A DNA stretch of 64,000 nt, from positions 2,690,718 to 2,754,717 of the forward strand of contig OZ017768.1 of NCBI GenBank assembly GCA_963969345.1, read 5' to 3'. Made by a program: the position numbers and the translations under genes. This document shows, one piece after another, positions 36,370-48,111 of this stretch. The DNA comes from Turbatrix aceti (Eukaryota > Nematoda > Chromadorea > Rhabditida > Panagrolaimidae). Under the pieces are notes generated by a model. That model saw only the letters and a program-made list of their open reading frames with translations, did no database searches and was not told the origin of the DNA. Every line of letters starts with the position of its first letter. The stretch's first letter is position 1.

Positions 36370-38079
36370 AAGGGTCCCTGCCAACTTGCGTCGTGCCCCT
36401 GGCTCCCACTGGAACCCACCTCGCGCGATCAACCGACGCCAGTTCTTGTAGGATGCGTCAAGGCAACAAACAAACCGGTTAATTATTTTGAGTGATTGGC
36501 ATCGCACAGAGAGGCTGTAAGTGACTCATGTGCACTTACACACACGGCCATATTCGGGTGATTGTGCTGGTTTTGATGTCTGGCGAGTTCTGCTTCTTCT
36601 TCTCCTTCTTGTTCAGCTGCTTCGGGACACACTTTTCTTCTACGATGGATGCTGCGATGATTCATGCACGCACACAAATGCAACACACAATGCCTCAAAT
36701 AACAATACAGCGGTATGTACACGGTTTTTTGCGAGAAAAAATAAGAAAATAAAAAATTGTAATAAAAAAATACGGTATTTTTTGATTTTTAAAAATAGAA
36801 CGTGCGAGATGTTTGATTTCTGGGGGGGGCAGGGAAAACCTGATATAGCCTGAGCTTTCGACTGACTGATCTGGGATATCAGTGAGCCGCGCAACTCGCA
36901 GGTGAACCTGTCGGTTCGCACGCATCCAGTCGCTCTTCCGAGCCTTCTCGAAGAAGGAGAATAGCACGTGGCGAGCTTGTCGAACCGGTTAGAACCAGTA
37001 TCTAATTGACAATGACTGATAACCTGACCTTTGCCTTGGATGCAGAATGCAAGATAAATTTCAACGGATTTGATGGCACGATGCGGCAATTAGCGGAGAG
37101 TCAACCGTCATGCCTGAAAAAAAATAAAGCTCGTACGAAAAAAAACTACAAAATTGATACGAATCAAACAAATTGACATCAAATAATTCTAAAAGAGGCA
37201 TGCAACCACCTAACGCAGGTCCAGTAGCGAAAATAACAATTTTCGTTTCGGGAACTTTGTTTTCATTATTTTTCATTCATTTTGCACCTTTTTTTACTTT
37301 TTGAACGACTTTCATAACATTTTTCCCACAAAACCTTTTTTTTGAACTTTTCGAATCATCAGTCTGTGCACGTTGAACACCCTTTCTTCAACCTGGTATT
37401 CGATTATCGGTTACAGAATGAAATAAATCCCAAACCAACTGGCAGTGTTTTTTTGTCTTCTGATGTCTTTTTTTTAGCCACAACCGTGGTTAACCGCCGG
37501 TTTTGCTGCCAAATAAACCTGTTTTGTTGTTGGTTTGCCTATTCGAACCAGGTAATAGTAATGGGATTTGTTGAGGTACCTGCCTGCCTGTTTTTTTTGG
37601 GCGTGGGTCCTCTGTCATTTGCCTGTACTTTTGTATCCCCCATCGACAGACTATCCACTAACCATCCCAGGGGGTCGAGTGTGACCAGAGCTAGCACCTC
37701 TTTTCTCACCGGCAGCGCGACCGACATTGGAACGCGTTTTTACCTGCCAACCAACCCAGCACCCAACCCTTTTTCTGCTCGCTCATCCGCAGAGCCTCCA
37801 GTGGCGGCAAAAAGGCATGCAGGCATCATCCATCGTTGCGTGGCCTCCCCGGGGAGGGGAGAGGGAGAAGGGCGGGCACGGGAGATGCGCAGGATTAGTC
37901 GGAAGTGCGGCAGCCAGCCAGCGTTTACGATCGATTGATTGGAGAACAACCAACGACGACCACGACCACGACCGGCCTCGGGCGACTTGCATACACGCAT
38001 GCATACGAATTGCATACGCGGTGTCATATCTTGTTTGCCGGGGCTCCCAGAGCTCTCCCCGCAGTGACCGAGCTCAACC
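36370..38079. other. Intergenic region
   Basis: 1.7 kb without a gene I can support. There is a balanced-composition stretch from about 37560 that leads into the next gene and should contain its promoter. A fragment near 37225-37260 (GCGAAAATAACAATTTTCG then TTTCGGGA) belongs to the dispersed hairpin repeat family. Confidence 0.4.
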
Positions 38080-39869
38080 ATGACGGTGACCACGCGATCC
38101 GCAATTTTTCGCGTCCTTGTTGCCGCGCTCGTCTTCATCCTGGCCGTGCCACCACCGATGGTTTCTACAGCCGGCATCCACCATGAAGAAACCATCGGTG
38201 TGCTGAGGCGTGCCGTCCGCCAGGTCTCCCTCGACGACCTCATCCACGGCGCGCTCCAGCTCGTCAAGCCCATTTTTGACCCCTCGCAGCCCCTCAACGA
38301 CCCCGACCCCACCAAGGTGCGTCAGGCGGCTGCCATCGGCGATACCCGGCAACAGGCTGCGCTCGGCGTCGAAGAAGACGCTCCCGTCATTTCAAATTCT
38401 CCCATCTGTCGGGGCAATTCGCGAATCTGCAAGTTTGTCGCCTGTTCTGCTCATAATTTCAAGCATGATTCAAGTTTCGCGAATCTCAATCTCGCGGCTC
38501 AGCTCCTAGCTGACAAGCAGATGCGTAAGACCATCGCAAAGTAAGTTTTTTTGTTATCCTAAACAAAAGAAAACAAACAAAATATTATCGTACTAACTTT
38601 TTTTTGAATGGAAACGATCATTTTGGGATTTCGGAAAAACTTGAGGGTTACGTTATTTTTGTGTAAGGGTGTGAACTAACGTATCTTACGAAATCCAATC
38701 ATTTATCCCGCCCGCCTGCAGCGTTTGTTTCACACTTGACTTTTCACAAAGAATAGTTGATTGAACTTGACGTCAAGTTTTTGAGCGCGCGCGAAAATCC
38801 AATCATGCATTGATCCATCGTAATTGAGTTATTTTGCTTTTCTTTTGCAATCTATCGTAAATTTTTGACTTTTTGAGGTCGCCCGCCAAAAATTACAAAT
38901 TTGTTTAGGCCTAATTTTCCTTGCACAATATTTTTTGTTTCAATTTTTTAATTAAAATCTTCAAACACCTCTGCTTATTACAGTAACCCCGACGCAGTCG
39001 TCTCCGTCTGCCGAGAACAAGGCCTCAGCGAATCCCAATGCGGAATCTTCCTCCAGGGCTTCCAGATGATAGACCGTTTCCTATCCGCCGTGGACCGCGA
39101 AGGCCCCACCGAATCCGCGACCGTATCCACGGTTCGCGCCGACGATGAGCACGTTGTCGTGCCGGGACCCCTGATGGACGACGACAGCAACGTCCGCCGA
39201 TCCGGTCCTCCACTCTCGACTGTGCGTGGCATCGGCCGAAATCCACCCGCGCCAGCCCTTGGCTCCCGAACATGGTCTACCCACGTGAATGCTATTTTCG
39301 CTCCAGGATCCGACGATGCCGGGCGACTGGCTGCGATGGCGCCTCCAGCGAGGCCGCCTGCAAAGACGAATCACGTCACAACGAAGCAGAAGGCTTATTA
39401 CGATCCTGCCGATGGTCCTGGCAAGAAAAATATCGTTACCGGACAACAGGCTCCGCCTTTCGCTGTCGTGCCCCAGGGATCTGGGTCTTTGAGCGAAAAG
39501 GAAAAGGCCCTGCCCCGGCCGGGTGGTTTCAACCCGAATGAGGATTCTGATCTCCTGACTATTCATCCGGATCTTCATGAATCTATTCGGCGTCTGAAGC
39601 GTGCCGCAGCAGAGGAGGATTATTACGATCAGGTCCATGGTGACGGTGATGAAGACCGGGGCATGGGTGCCCTTGCCAGCCGTCCGTCTTCTGGATCTTC
39701 ATCTTCCGGCTCGAAGGCCGGTGGCGGCGGTGCCACCGGTGGCGACGACTACTACGATCAGGTGGAGTCAACAGCGACCCAGACCCCAGGTGGAGCGCCC
39801 CGGAGAGGCGGCGGCTCACCCTCTGCCCCGCTGTCGCCCCTCATCGACTGCTTCTCCCACCTCGGCTGA
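38080..39869 (+). CDS. Secreted acidic protein with DYYDQV motifs, probable proprotein
   Basis: Exons 38080-38540 and 38984-39869 give 448 residues. A signal peptide covers about residues 1-30 (FRVLVAALVFILAVPPP). The middle has Cys-bearing helical segments (ICRGNSRICKFVAC; CREQGLSESQC). The second half is Pro/Gly/Asp-rich and disordered-looking. It carries YYDP (residues 292-295) and two DYYDQV motifs (366-371 and 409-414). A furin-type RLKR site at 357-360 sits just before the first DYYDQV, so the tail could be released as a peptide. Tyr in acidic context is typical of sulfated tyrosines. I do not recognise the family. The gene 1.5 kb downstream encodes another secreted protein with the same kind of DYY motifs and a similar Cys/helix segment, so the two may be distant paralogues. 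Cuticle, matrix or peptide-precursor roles are all possible. Confidence 0.8.
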
Positions 39870-40441
39870 TCCATCTGATCTCGGCCTTCCTTCCACGACA
39901 CAAAAAACAAAAACTATCCTAAGCCAGTCGGCGTCGTTGCGGGTTGTTAAAACTATCTACTTTCACTTTTGCATTGTCTTTCCTCTTTTTTTTTATGAAT
40001 TCTGAATGTAATTGACAACTGACTGACTGGTGGACAATTGGGAGGGATCCAGCACGAGTTTTTTTTTCACCGCGGAGCACATGTGCAATGATCATGACTA
40101 CCCTCCGCGGAGGTTGGGATCTGCGCGGATACGGAATCCCAAGGCACTACAGTGGAAAAGTAGAAAGTCGTGAGATTTTCTTCTCTTCCACGCTGTTTGA
40201 GGAAAGAAAGCAGGGAACAGGACAGGACGCGCGTGGCGTATCGATGGCGGAAAGAAAGCAAACGAACGACGACCAATTCACCCAGGCAGTGTGTTTATCC
40301 CCTCCTTCACGCCACCGCGTGTGCCGGCGGCCGACAAAGACGCCGAGCCAGCCGAGGAGGAGGAGGAGGACTGGTTTGTTTCTTGCGTCGTCGGGGGACG
40401 CGTCCGTGGCTGCGAGCTCTGAGCCCCCCATCCATCGATCT

Positions 40442-40495
40442 GCACCGCGTTTTTGATCCCCGCAGCCCAGCCACGGGGGATCAAAAACGCGGTGC
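40442..40495. repeat. Perfect 20-bp inverted repeat
   Basis: Arms 40442-40461 (GCACCGCGTTTTTGATCCCC) and 40476-40495 are exact inverted complements around a 14-nt loop. No poly-T follows the second arm. Confidence 0.85.
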
Positions 40496-40625
40496 TCACA
40501 CATCCCAGCGAATCCATCCTCCTCGGCCAAGGGGTTCAGGCCAGTCAGTAGTGCGTAAACCCCCATCGGCTGTGACATCGACGTGCGCGAAAAGCCTAGT
40601 GCTTTACCGGGGTGCCAGAGAATCG

Positions 40626-40664
40626 TGTCATGGATACAACGGAGAATCTGTCGTATCCATGACA
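40626..40664. repeat. Perfect 12-bp inverted repeat
   Basis: TGTCATGGATAC (40626-40637) and GTATCCATGACA (40653-40664), 15-nt loop; 130 bp from the larger hairpin. Confidence 0.75.
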
Positions 40665-41363
40665 AGGCAACGTCGCGGCACATCTGTCATCCATCCATCC
40701 TCCAGGCCGGCCAGTTGAGGGCCGTAGCCGGTGTTCTGACTCATGCGCGGGGGATGAATACCGGTTTGCCTTACTGTTCTACCCCTTAGGACTTTGTTCT
40801 GGGGGCCGTATGCAGTCTCCGAGATGGGTAGCACATCCCGGCTGGCTCTTTGTCTTCTCTGGGATTGCGATTGTGCGGAAGTATATTATGTGACAAATAC
40901 GCCTTGGTTAGACAGTCACATAGTATGCTTCCTGGTTGTTTTACGATAATTACAGTATAATTACCGGAGTACTACGTTTTACGCTATCGTAACAAACCGT
41001 TTTACGATATCGCAGTTTTTTGCGGTTTGTCGTGTTTTTTGTGCATTGAAATTATCATTTTTTTTTATTTTTTTTGCCCTTCAAAAAGGTAAAAATCCAC
41101 ATTTCTGTGAATTTTTACCTTTCCAAACGCGTTTTCCTTCGAAATCCCAACCCGCACCTACCCCGCGTCATGTCATGCGCGATCGCATATACCCCCGAGC
41201 GCCTGTCTGACTCATCCATCCTCCGCTTGTGGCCTGGTTTCAGCGATTACAAAGAAAGACGTCGGCCAGCAACTAACCCACGGTCGCTTTCAACCAGTAG
41301 ATAACATCGATGCCCGACTAGAAGCCCTCCGGCGCCCAACCACCACCAACATCATAATCATCC

Positions 41364-44300
41364 ATGTCCTACGCGTCAGCGCTAATCCTCGTGCTCGTGC
41401 TATCCGGCGAGGTACAGGCAGCCCCTCGCCTTCCTACCTCTCCTGGTAGTCTCGTTTACACGATCGAACCCGTCAAACCGGAGATCGTGCCGGTGCCAGC
41501 TCCTCCGCCGACCGAGTCGGCAGATGACGCAGCGGCAGCACCGCGCCTGTTGCCATCCCAGACAGGTTGGTTTTTTCCCGCCAAAAATTAGGGAGCGCTT
41601 GGCAGTCGGCCATCCCGCGTCCCTCTGCGGTCGTGTAGGATCCGAATCATTCTCCCAGGGCACAAATCCCGAAATCCCAGCAAAAAATGCGCTATAACCC
41701 CCCGAAAAACAAAATCATCCAGAAACGTTTATTTACACAAAAATGTATAAATAGTGAGTGAAAACGTGGGAAAAAGACAAACATCAAAAAAGGTCAAGTT
41801 GAAAAAAGGTAAAGCAAAAAAGTGGGTAGCAGAATTATTGAGGCTGGGCCTGGGGAGCCTTGCCGGGAGGTCCAGGGGGTCCGACTTGTCCCTTCTTGCT
41901 CATCAGGTAACGGTGAATGTGCGGGATGACACCACCGCCCGCGATGGTAGCCTTGATCAGGGTATCGAGTTCCTCGTCTCCGCGGATGGCGAGATGGAGA
42001 TGGCGCGGGGTGATACGCTTCACCTTCAGATCCTTCGACGCGTTGCCCGCAAGCTCGAGGACCTCAGCGGTAAGGTATTCCAGGATAGCGGCAGAGTAGA
42101 CAGCTGCAGCGCCACCGACGCGTCCGTGCGAAGTCGTTCGTTGCTTGAGGAAGCGATGGATACGTCCGACGGGAAACTGGAGGCCAGCGCGCGCCGAGCG
42201 CGAGACCTGTTTGTTCTTGGATTTGCCGCTGTCCTTGCCGGCCTTGCCTTTTCCTCCTGCCATGATAGGTGGTTTCTTCCGAGGCTGAAAGGGGAAACAA
42301 ACAAATAAGCTTGTTGAATGCACAAAATTCTTTTAACGCCCAGATAAAGGAGAACCACGCATAGATAGTCACGCGCGCCAAATAAATTTGGCAGAAGACA
42401 TGAGGTAGCAAAATCCTGACAACAAAAAAAACGAACAAGCGACCACGCATCGACTCGACAAACTAACCGGACTGGCGAAAAGCGCGCGCATTCGGTGACT
42501 GCCTCGCTCACTAGCTTTCTTGCCCCGTCCGAGAAAACAAGCAGCGCAATCGGACGGCGGCGCCCCACCCAGAGAGGCTGTTTAGATCCCCGTAACCATT
42601 TGACCGCGACCCGAACACATAAGTGTGGCAAAACGCGCGCGGCAGAATATATCCCCCGTTGAGCGGGAAACATGAGGAAAACCAAATCGCATCTATTTTC
42701 TTTGCAGGCAACAATGTAATCGATTTTCTTGGAAAATTCTTCCAAGAAAATGACATCGTCGGCAGCCTCTTTCGCATGGTCGGCAAGGCCACAGAAGCAT
42801 CCATGGCGGCCAAGAGAGCTGCGGACGAAGCAGACGAGAATCGGGAATTTCCAGCTTCAACAAAGAACAAAGCCCTAGCGGCTAAAAACAGCGCTTCACC
42901 GGCGGTGAGTTGAAATAATTGAAAAAAGCACAAAAGGATTGAAAAATCGTAAAAAAGAAGGAAAACGGAAAAAGATAGAAGCCAGGAGGTAAAAAGTGTG
43001 TAGAGGAGTAAAAAATGGAGGAACAAACGAAAGAAAAAAGCACTCATCGCTTGTTTATTTTCCCCTGAGGAGTATGAAAGACGCGCACGCATCGTAACAT
43101 GCAAGAAGCTCCAAAACTGCTTTCGGATTGAACTTTTACAATCAATTTTTTAGTATATTTTGTTCCCATTTTTTAATATTTTTGGTTTTAATTCGGTTAC
43201 ACTAGTAATCACCGCCAAAAATGATCGGGGTAGCTAGAAAACGCGTTAGCTTTTTTTGCCAATTTTCAAAAGAAAAAAATGACGAAATTTTGTAACTTTT
43301 TGAATGAAATATTGCAAAAAACGAGAAAATGGATTTCAATTGGGAAATTTTTACCGTTTTTTTATCAGGACAGTCGAATACCCGAACCGTTCGCATCCGA
43401 CAATACCCCTTTTTTATAAAAAAATAAAATTTTGTTATAAAAATCGAAATAAAACTAAAATTGGAGTAAAACTAGAATTATCCGGAATCGAAATAGTCGC
43501 TAACTACAACATTTCATTCAAAAAGTAACAAAAATAATTTTCTTACCGGCTGCCTGGTCGAATTTTGGTTGCGTCCGGCTGGAACTCGTCCATTCGTATT
43601 CCTCGTCGCCGTAAAGGGCCACATATTGGGTGGAATACGGATCAGATTTTGGGTAGAATAGCAATCAGATAATCTGAAAACAAATAAATATCCAGAGTAA
43701 AAAACACAACCGCTCTACAGAAAGAAATACCGCGTTACAGAAAGAAATAACGTTTGTGTCAGTGAAAAAGAACGAAAACAAGAGCATAGAAACAGTAGTA
43801 TTACCCGCGTCGTGCCGGGATTCTTATCGGCGTGCGCATCCGGCGGGTGGGAAGCTAAACATTTCTTGAACGGAATTTTTGGTTTTTGACACGAAAATTT
43901 GTTTTTTCCAGGTATTCGACTATTTTTTTTTGGTTTTTCAGCTTTTACTCGATGATGCCGGTGATCTGGCTTCGTCCATCGACTCGGAACCCGTTGCTGT
44001 GTCTGAACAAGGTAATTTAAATTTTTTAAAGCCAATTTTATGTTTTTGACCATTCTTTTTCAATTTAGGCCCAGATTTTCTCGGTCTCGACTGGAAGAAC
44101 ACTCTTTTTGGTCCCAAGGGTCTTCTCACGGAAGTGTTCCACTTTGTGAATGAGAAACGGAAGCAGGGCTTCGACAAGCCGGTCGTGCCTGCCTCCCAGT
44201 CGGACCTGACGCCCCCAGCTGCCCCAGCCGGAGCTGCCGGCGCTCTGGACTTTGGCAAAGTCTTCGATGCTTTGCTTTTCAAATCCGGTGACGGGGGTTT

Positions 44301-45207
44301 TGATGAACCCAAGCTCCCGGAACTCCCATTTATCGGGATCTGCGACCGTCTCAGCTGTGGCGATATTTACAAAGCCGTCGACGAATTCAAGAAAAGTGAA
44401 TTATTTTCCAATTTCCAGACAGCGTTGTCGCTGGTCAACGACCCAAAAGGCTGGGACATCATTGGCGAGCTTCTCGAGAATCCTGAGCTCATTGAACAGT
44501 TTGCCGGGAAGTCTTCCAACAATGTTGGGGATTTGCTCAACAAAATCGCGCCCATGGGCTCAAAAACAGGTGGAGCTGCCGGGAAATCTGGCAATGGCCT
44601 GAATGTTCTGCCCACGGACGGCGATTTGGGGACGGATTTTTCGTCCCAGATTGACGGTGCTCCGGAGCATAGTATTGGCTCTTCAATCGACAGCGGTGCC
44701 GGTTCGGCCAAAACTGGTGCCGGTTCCGGCGGAGATGCAGACTACTACTCAGCCGTAGAATCCTCAAAACCCGATCCCGACCACGAAGACGTCGACTACG
44801 AAGAGCCGGTCTCAGTCGACATCGAAGAAGTCATCAGCACTACCCGGGCACCAACCACCACTACCGTATCCCTACCCCCTGTCGAAGCCGCCAAGAAAAT
44901 CCCCGAGCTTCCTGAAATATCCTTCAGCGAAGACGGACCCGGAGGCGACAACGACGATGACGACGAATTCGGTGACTACGATGGACCCCGGGTGATCGAA
45001 GTCGAAGAGACCATGTCGCCAAAGGTTAGCAGCAGATTTGTCTCTCCCACCACGACAACGAAGAAGCCCCAAGCTACAGCATCCGTGACCCCGGCAAAAA
45101 CAACGACGACCAAGCACCCGAAAGCTGCGGTGGCCGCTGTGAGGCAGCCGAAGGGTCCAAACTTCCGGCAGAGCAATGACTATTACTCCATGTACTACGA
45201 TAACTAG
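41364..45207 (+). CDS. Secreted acidic, Thr/Gly-rich protein with DYY motifs; host gene of htz-1
   Basis: Exons 41364-41565, 42708-42904, 43942-44011 and 44069-45207 give 535 residues. A signal peptide covers residues 1-19 ([14 protein letters not shown]). A helical segment follows ([22 protein letters not shown]), then a central globular block with the only clear Cys pair ([21 protein letters not shown]). Next is a long acidic tail with [23 protein letters not shown], a D/E run, a Thr/Lys-rich TTTKKP stretch and a terminal [10 protein letters not shown]. The Thr tracts suggest O-glycosylation and the acidic Tyr sites possible sulfation. All joins keep phase (1, 0, 1). Intron 1 (41566-42707) contains htz-1 on the opposite strand. 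I do not recognise the family; the DYY motifs and Cys/helix block link it to the secreted protein upstream. Confidence 0.8.
41835..42263 (-). CDS. htz-1: Histone H2A.Z variant (HTZ-1)
   Basis: Intronless, 142 residues. It starts [14 protein letters not shown], has the H2A fold ([60 protein letters not shown]) and H2A.Z signatures: [11 protein letters not shown], the extended acidic-patch neighbourhood and [17 protein letters not shown]. The C-terminus is Pro/Gly/Gln-rich ([15 protein letters not shown]), like nematode HTZ-1. The product replaces H2A in nucleosomes at promoters, deposited by SWR1-type complexes. A CTTTCAG acceptor about 21 nt before ATG suggests a spliced or trans-spliced leader. 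The gene lies antisense within intron 1 of a secreted-protein gene, so its promoter (42264-42707) overlaps that intron's 3' half. Confidence 0.97.
   Translation of the reverse strand: MAGGKGKAGKDSGKSKNKQVSRSARAGLQFPVGRIHRFLKQRTTSHGRVGGAAAVYSAAILEYLTAEVLELAGNASKDLKVKRITPRHLHLAIRGDEELDTLIKATIAGGGVIPHIHRYLMSKKGQVGPPGPPGKAPQAQPQ
42723..42751. repeat. 12-bp inverted repeat inside a coding exon
   Basis: ATTTTCTTGGAA (42723-42734) and TTCCAAGAAAAT (42740-42751) flank AATTC in exon 2 of the secreted-protein gene. It is perfect but may be chance. Confidence 0.6.
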
Positions 45208-45895
45208 TCAACAGTAGTTCGTTTTTGTCAACGGTGTCGTAATTACTGCCATATTATGCCTGCTTTGTTTTTCACTCACCTCTTGTTGGTTTTCACACCT
45301 GGGCACGACGCGAAGTCTGCCGGGTACTGTTTGTCACCTTATACTGCTGCTGTGTGGTGTCGTTGTAATTATCCAAATAATATCTTGCTCATTTTGAACG
45401 AAAAAACAAAGAAAAAGTGAAACAATAGAAAAAATTCGCATTTACTATTTTATTACGGTCAAATTTGAAAAAGAAAAGTAAAAATGTTTTTTTTCGTTGC
45501 GAAACAATGAAGGGTATACAGTACTTTGCTTGCTACCATATTTTTCATTTCGAAAGGTCAGTTTCTAGATTTGAAATCGAAAAAATGCGTAAAAACGCAA
45601 AAAAAAAGAATTCTATACGAAGAAAAATATCACCACAAATTAGGCAAAGCACGATAAAATTGTACGTAAACAAACGAGAAAAAAACTGCACATACGATTT
45701 TATAACGATCATTCAAAATTTGTTTACGATACCATTCTATTTGTTGTCTGCTAAAATCCTTGGCGAAGCGTCCCGAACGTCTATGAGGCTTCAAAAAAAG
45801 TGAGTCAAAGGCAAAATAAAAGACGTGCGTGACTTGAGTGATGTAAGCCGTGTCGTTATCACGTTCCTGCATTCCGCATCCTGCACGTATCCAAC
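45208..45895. other. Intergenic spacer upstream of mett-10
   Basis: A/T-rich 3' flank of the secreted-protein gene and presumed promoter of mett-10. No other gene seen. Confidence 0.4.
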
Positions 45896-47654
45896 ATGGG
45901 ACTCAACCATCTCATGCACGCTCGGAATATCTACAAAAATCGTCCACCAGATTTCCGAGCACTTGCTGAGAAGTACGTCGACTTTCGCCGGTTTACGACA
46001 TTCGCTCCCAGCGGGGTAAGCCTACAAGCTCTTATTTCCACGTTGTTCACGTGACAGACATTTTTTTAGAAAGTGCACTTTGACTTCCACAACCCCGAAG
46101 CCGTGAGGTGTCTGACGGAGAAGCTGCTCAAGGATGACTTCGGCCTTGACGTCATCCTGCCTCCGGATTCCCTGGTTCCGAGGGTCCCGCAGCGTCTGAA
46201 TTACATCCTGCTCATTGAAGACCTCCTCAAGGCCGGATGTGCAGGGGATGAAATTTGTGGCATCGACATTGGCACGGGCGCGTCATGTGTCTATCCTCTG
46301 CTCGGCACCGGGTACTGTCGGTGGTCGTTCTGTGCCACAGAAGTCAACGATGCTTCCATGACCATTGCGCAGGAGAACGTGAGGCGAAACGGCTTTGCCG
46401 ACAAAATTACGATTATTCGAGGGCATGAGACTACGATTTTCAAGGTACGGTTATTTTTTTACGATATTTTCCTCTTTTTTGACTATTTTTACGATACCTG
46501 GTCATTTTTTCCGACAATAAAAAATTTTAGGCCACTGTTACGATATTTTGTAGTTTTGGACCATTTTTTCCCATTTTTGGTTGTTTTAGGCCAGTTTTTA
46601 CGATATAAAATCGATTACGGCAACTTTTAACGATTTTTTTTTTCAATTTTTACCCCGACATTTTTCCAGGAAATAGTCTCCCGCCAACCAGAAACCCACT
46701 TTGACTTTTCCATGTGCAATCCGCCCTTCTTCGACGAACAGGAGTGCCGAACACGCTTCCAGCCAGCGCAGAACAGCGATTTCCGCAACCAGCCGGGTCC
46801 ATCGTTTGCCAGTCGCCCAGGCCCGCAATCCGCGACCGTCGCAAAGCAGGGCGAGCTCTGCTTCCTCGGAGGCGAGGTGGCATTCGTCTCACTCATGATC
46901 CACGAATCCCAGGTCTTCCGCAATCATGTGGGACTGTTCACGTCAATGATCGGCAAGAAAAAATCCCTTGGACCGCTCAAGAAACTTCTAGACGATTTCA
47001 AGTTTGTCTCTTTTACCTCGCACCCGTTGAGTCAGGGAAAAACGCAGCGATGGGTTTTGGTGTGGACTTTTGATCCTTGTTTGAAGGTTGACGTAAGTTT
47101 TTGACAAAAAATATCGTAAAAAGGGTTTACGATCATTTTTTCAGCCCGAAATGATAACCCAAAAATTTTCGCTTCGAGACAACGACTTTCTAACACGGTT
47201 GGAGGCTGTCTGTCGATTTGCTCGTGTCGAGACCCTGCTCGATCCTCGGGGGATACTGTCATGCAGTGTTCTCTCGTCTGCTATGACTTTCAAGCCCTGG
47301 CGCAGGCAGAGGAGGCCATCTACGTCATATTCATCTTCTGAATGGCCGCCTGTGAAGAAAAAGTCCCGTCCGAGCACGTTCGAAGTCGGCACCCAAACCC
47401 CTTTCTCCAGCGACCTGAATTGCGGAAATCTCTGCGACGCGGGAAATGTCAACCTTTTCGACGCAACCGGGCAGGAAATCGGCATCCAGTGCTCCGCGCC
47501 GTCCCAGAAGCCCCCCAACGCAAGGTACATGCGACTTTTTGTCAGTGCATCCGGCGAGGCAACTTTTCTCCGATGCGACGAGCCGGCGTTTCGCTGGCTG
47601 CGGTCTGTCGCTGATTTTTACGAACGCACGATGACCACGATCAATGACGGGTGA
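45896..47654 (+). CDS. mett-10: METTL16/METT-10 RNA N6-adenosine methyltransferase
   Basis: Exons 45896-46015, 46070-46444, 46670-47092 and 47145-47654 (all introns phase 0) give 475 residues, close to C. elegans METT-10. The N-terminus MGLNHLMHARNIYKNRPPDF matches the family's RNA-contacting module. The Rossmann methyltransferase has GIDIGTGASCVYPLLG (SAM loop), ATEVNDASM and the catalytic NPPF at residues 182-185 (DFSMCNPPFFDEQ). Conserved IGKKKSLGPLK and QGKTQRWVLVWTF follow. The last 170 residues are variable, with a basic KKKS patch, where vertebrate METTL16 has its RNA-binding VCR region. Known role: m6A on U6 snRNA and, in nematodes, on the 3' splice site of SAM synthetase pre-mRNA. 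The gene ends 38 bp from the convergent small membrane-protein gene. Confidence 0.96.
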
Positions 47655-47692
47655 TCGATTCTTCCAGACAGAAACTGGGGCTTTTATGTCTT

Positions 47693-48111
47693 TCAAGTCT
47701 CGACTATGGAGTGTTTCTCGAGGTTGCTGAGGACGTTGCACATCTCGTGGCGACGATAAAGCGTGAGGAAGAGGGCCAACAATGCAATCCACATAAAGAA
47801 ATACGATCCCCATTTTAAGGTGAACCAGATGGACGACGATCTCGTTTCCAGTGAACTCACGAGTTCATCTATCTTTTTCTGAAAAAAACAAATTCAGGCA
47901 CATAAAAATACTTTTCGGAGGAGTTAATCGATCTTACGTTGTGCTGGCAGATGAGGCAGCAGTGGCGCTTCTTTTTCTTCCGCTTTCGAACCCCGTGGCC
48001 TTGCTGACTTTTGGCGTGTTCTTCGGCAGCGTTGGACGGGGTTTCGGGCTCTTTACTGTACCCCGTCATGACATGCTCGCCGCCGGTCGGCGTTTTGGCA
48101 GACTTCGCCAT
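47693..48111 (-). CDS. Small single-pass (tail-anchored-like) membrane protein
   Basis: Two exons, 47938-48111 and 47693-47878, joined in phase 0, give 119 residues. The first exon is hydrophilic and ends in a strongly basic KRKKKKRHCCLICQ segment. The second begins with a short helical stretch (KKIDELVSSLE), then a hydrophobic helix (YFFMWIALLALFLTLY, about residues 84-99) and a 20-residue tail. There is no signal peptide, so a C-terminally anchored protein with a cytosolic N-terminus is likely. Donor GTAAGA and acceptor TTTTTTTCAG are good. I do not recognise the family. The CC..C cluster next to the basic stretch could be a palmitoylation or metal site. Convergent with mett-10; the stop codons are 38 bp apart. 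Confidence 0.65.

Larger units (their letters stand above)
39870..41363. other. Intergenic region with two perfect hairpins
   Basis: 1.5 kb. Holds the inverted repeats at 40442-40495 and 40626-40664 and a CA/GA-rich, more GC-rich centre. From 40930 it is A/T-rich. No coding region is supportable. Confidence 0.4.
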
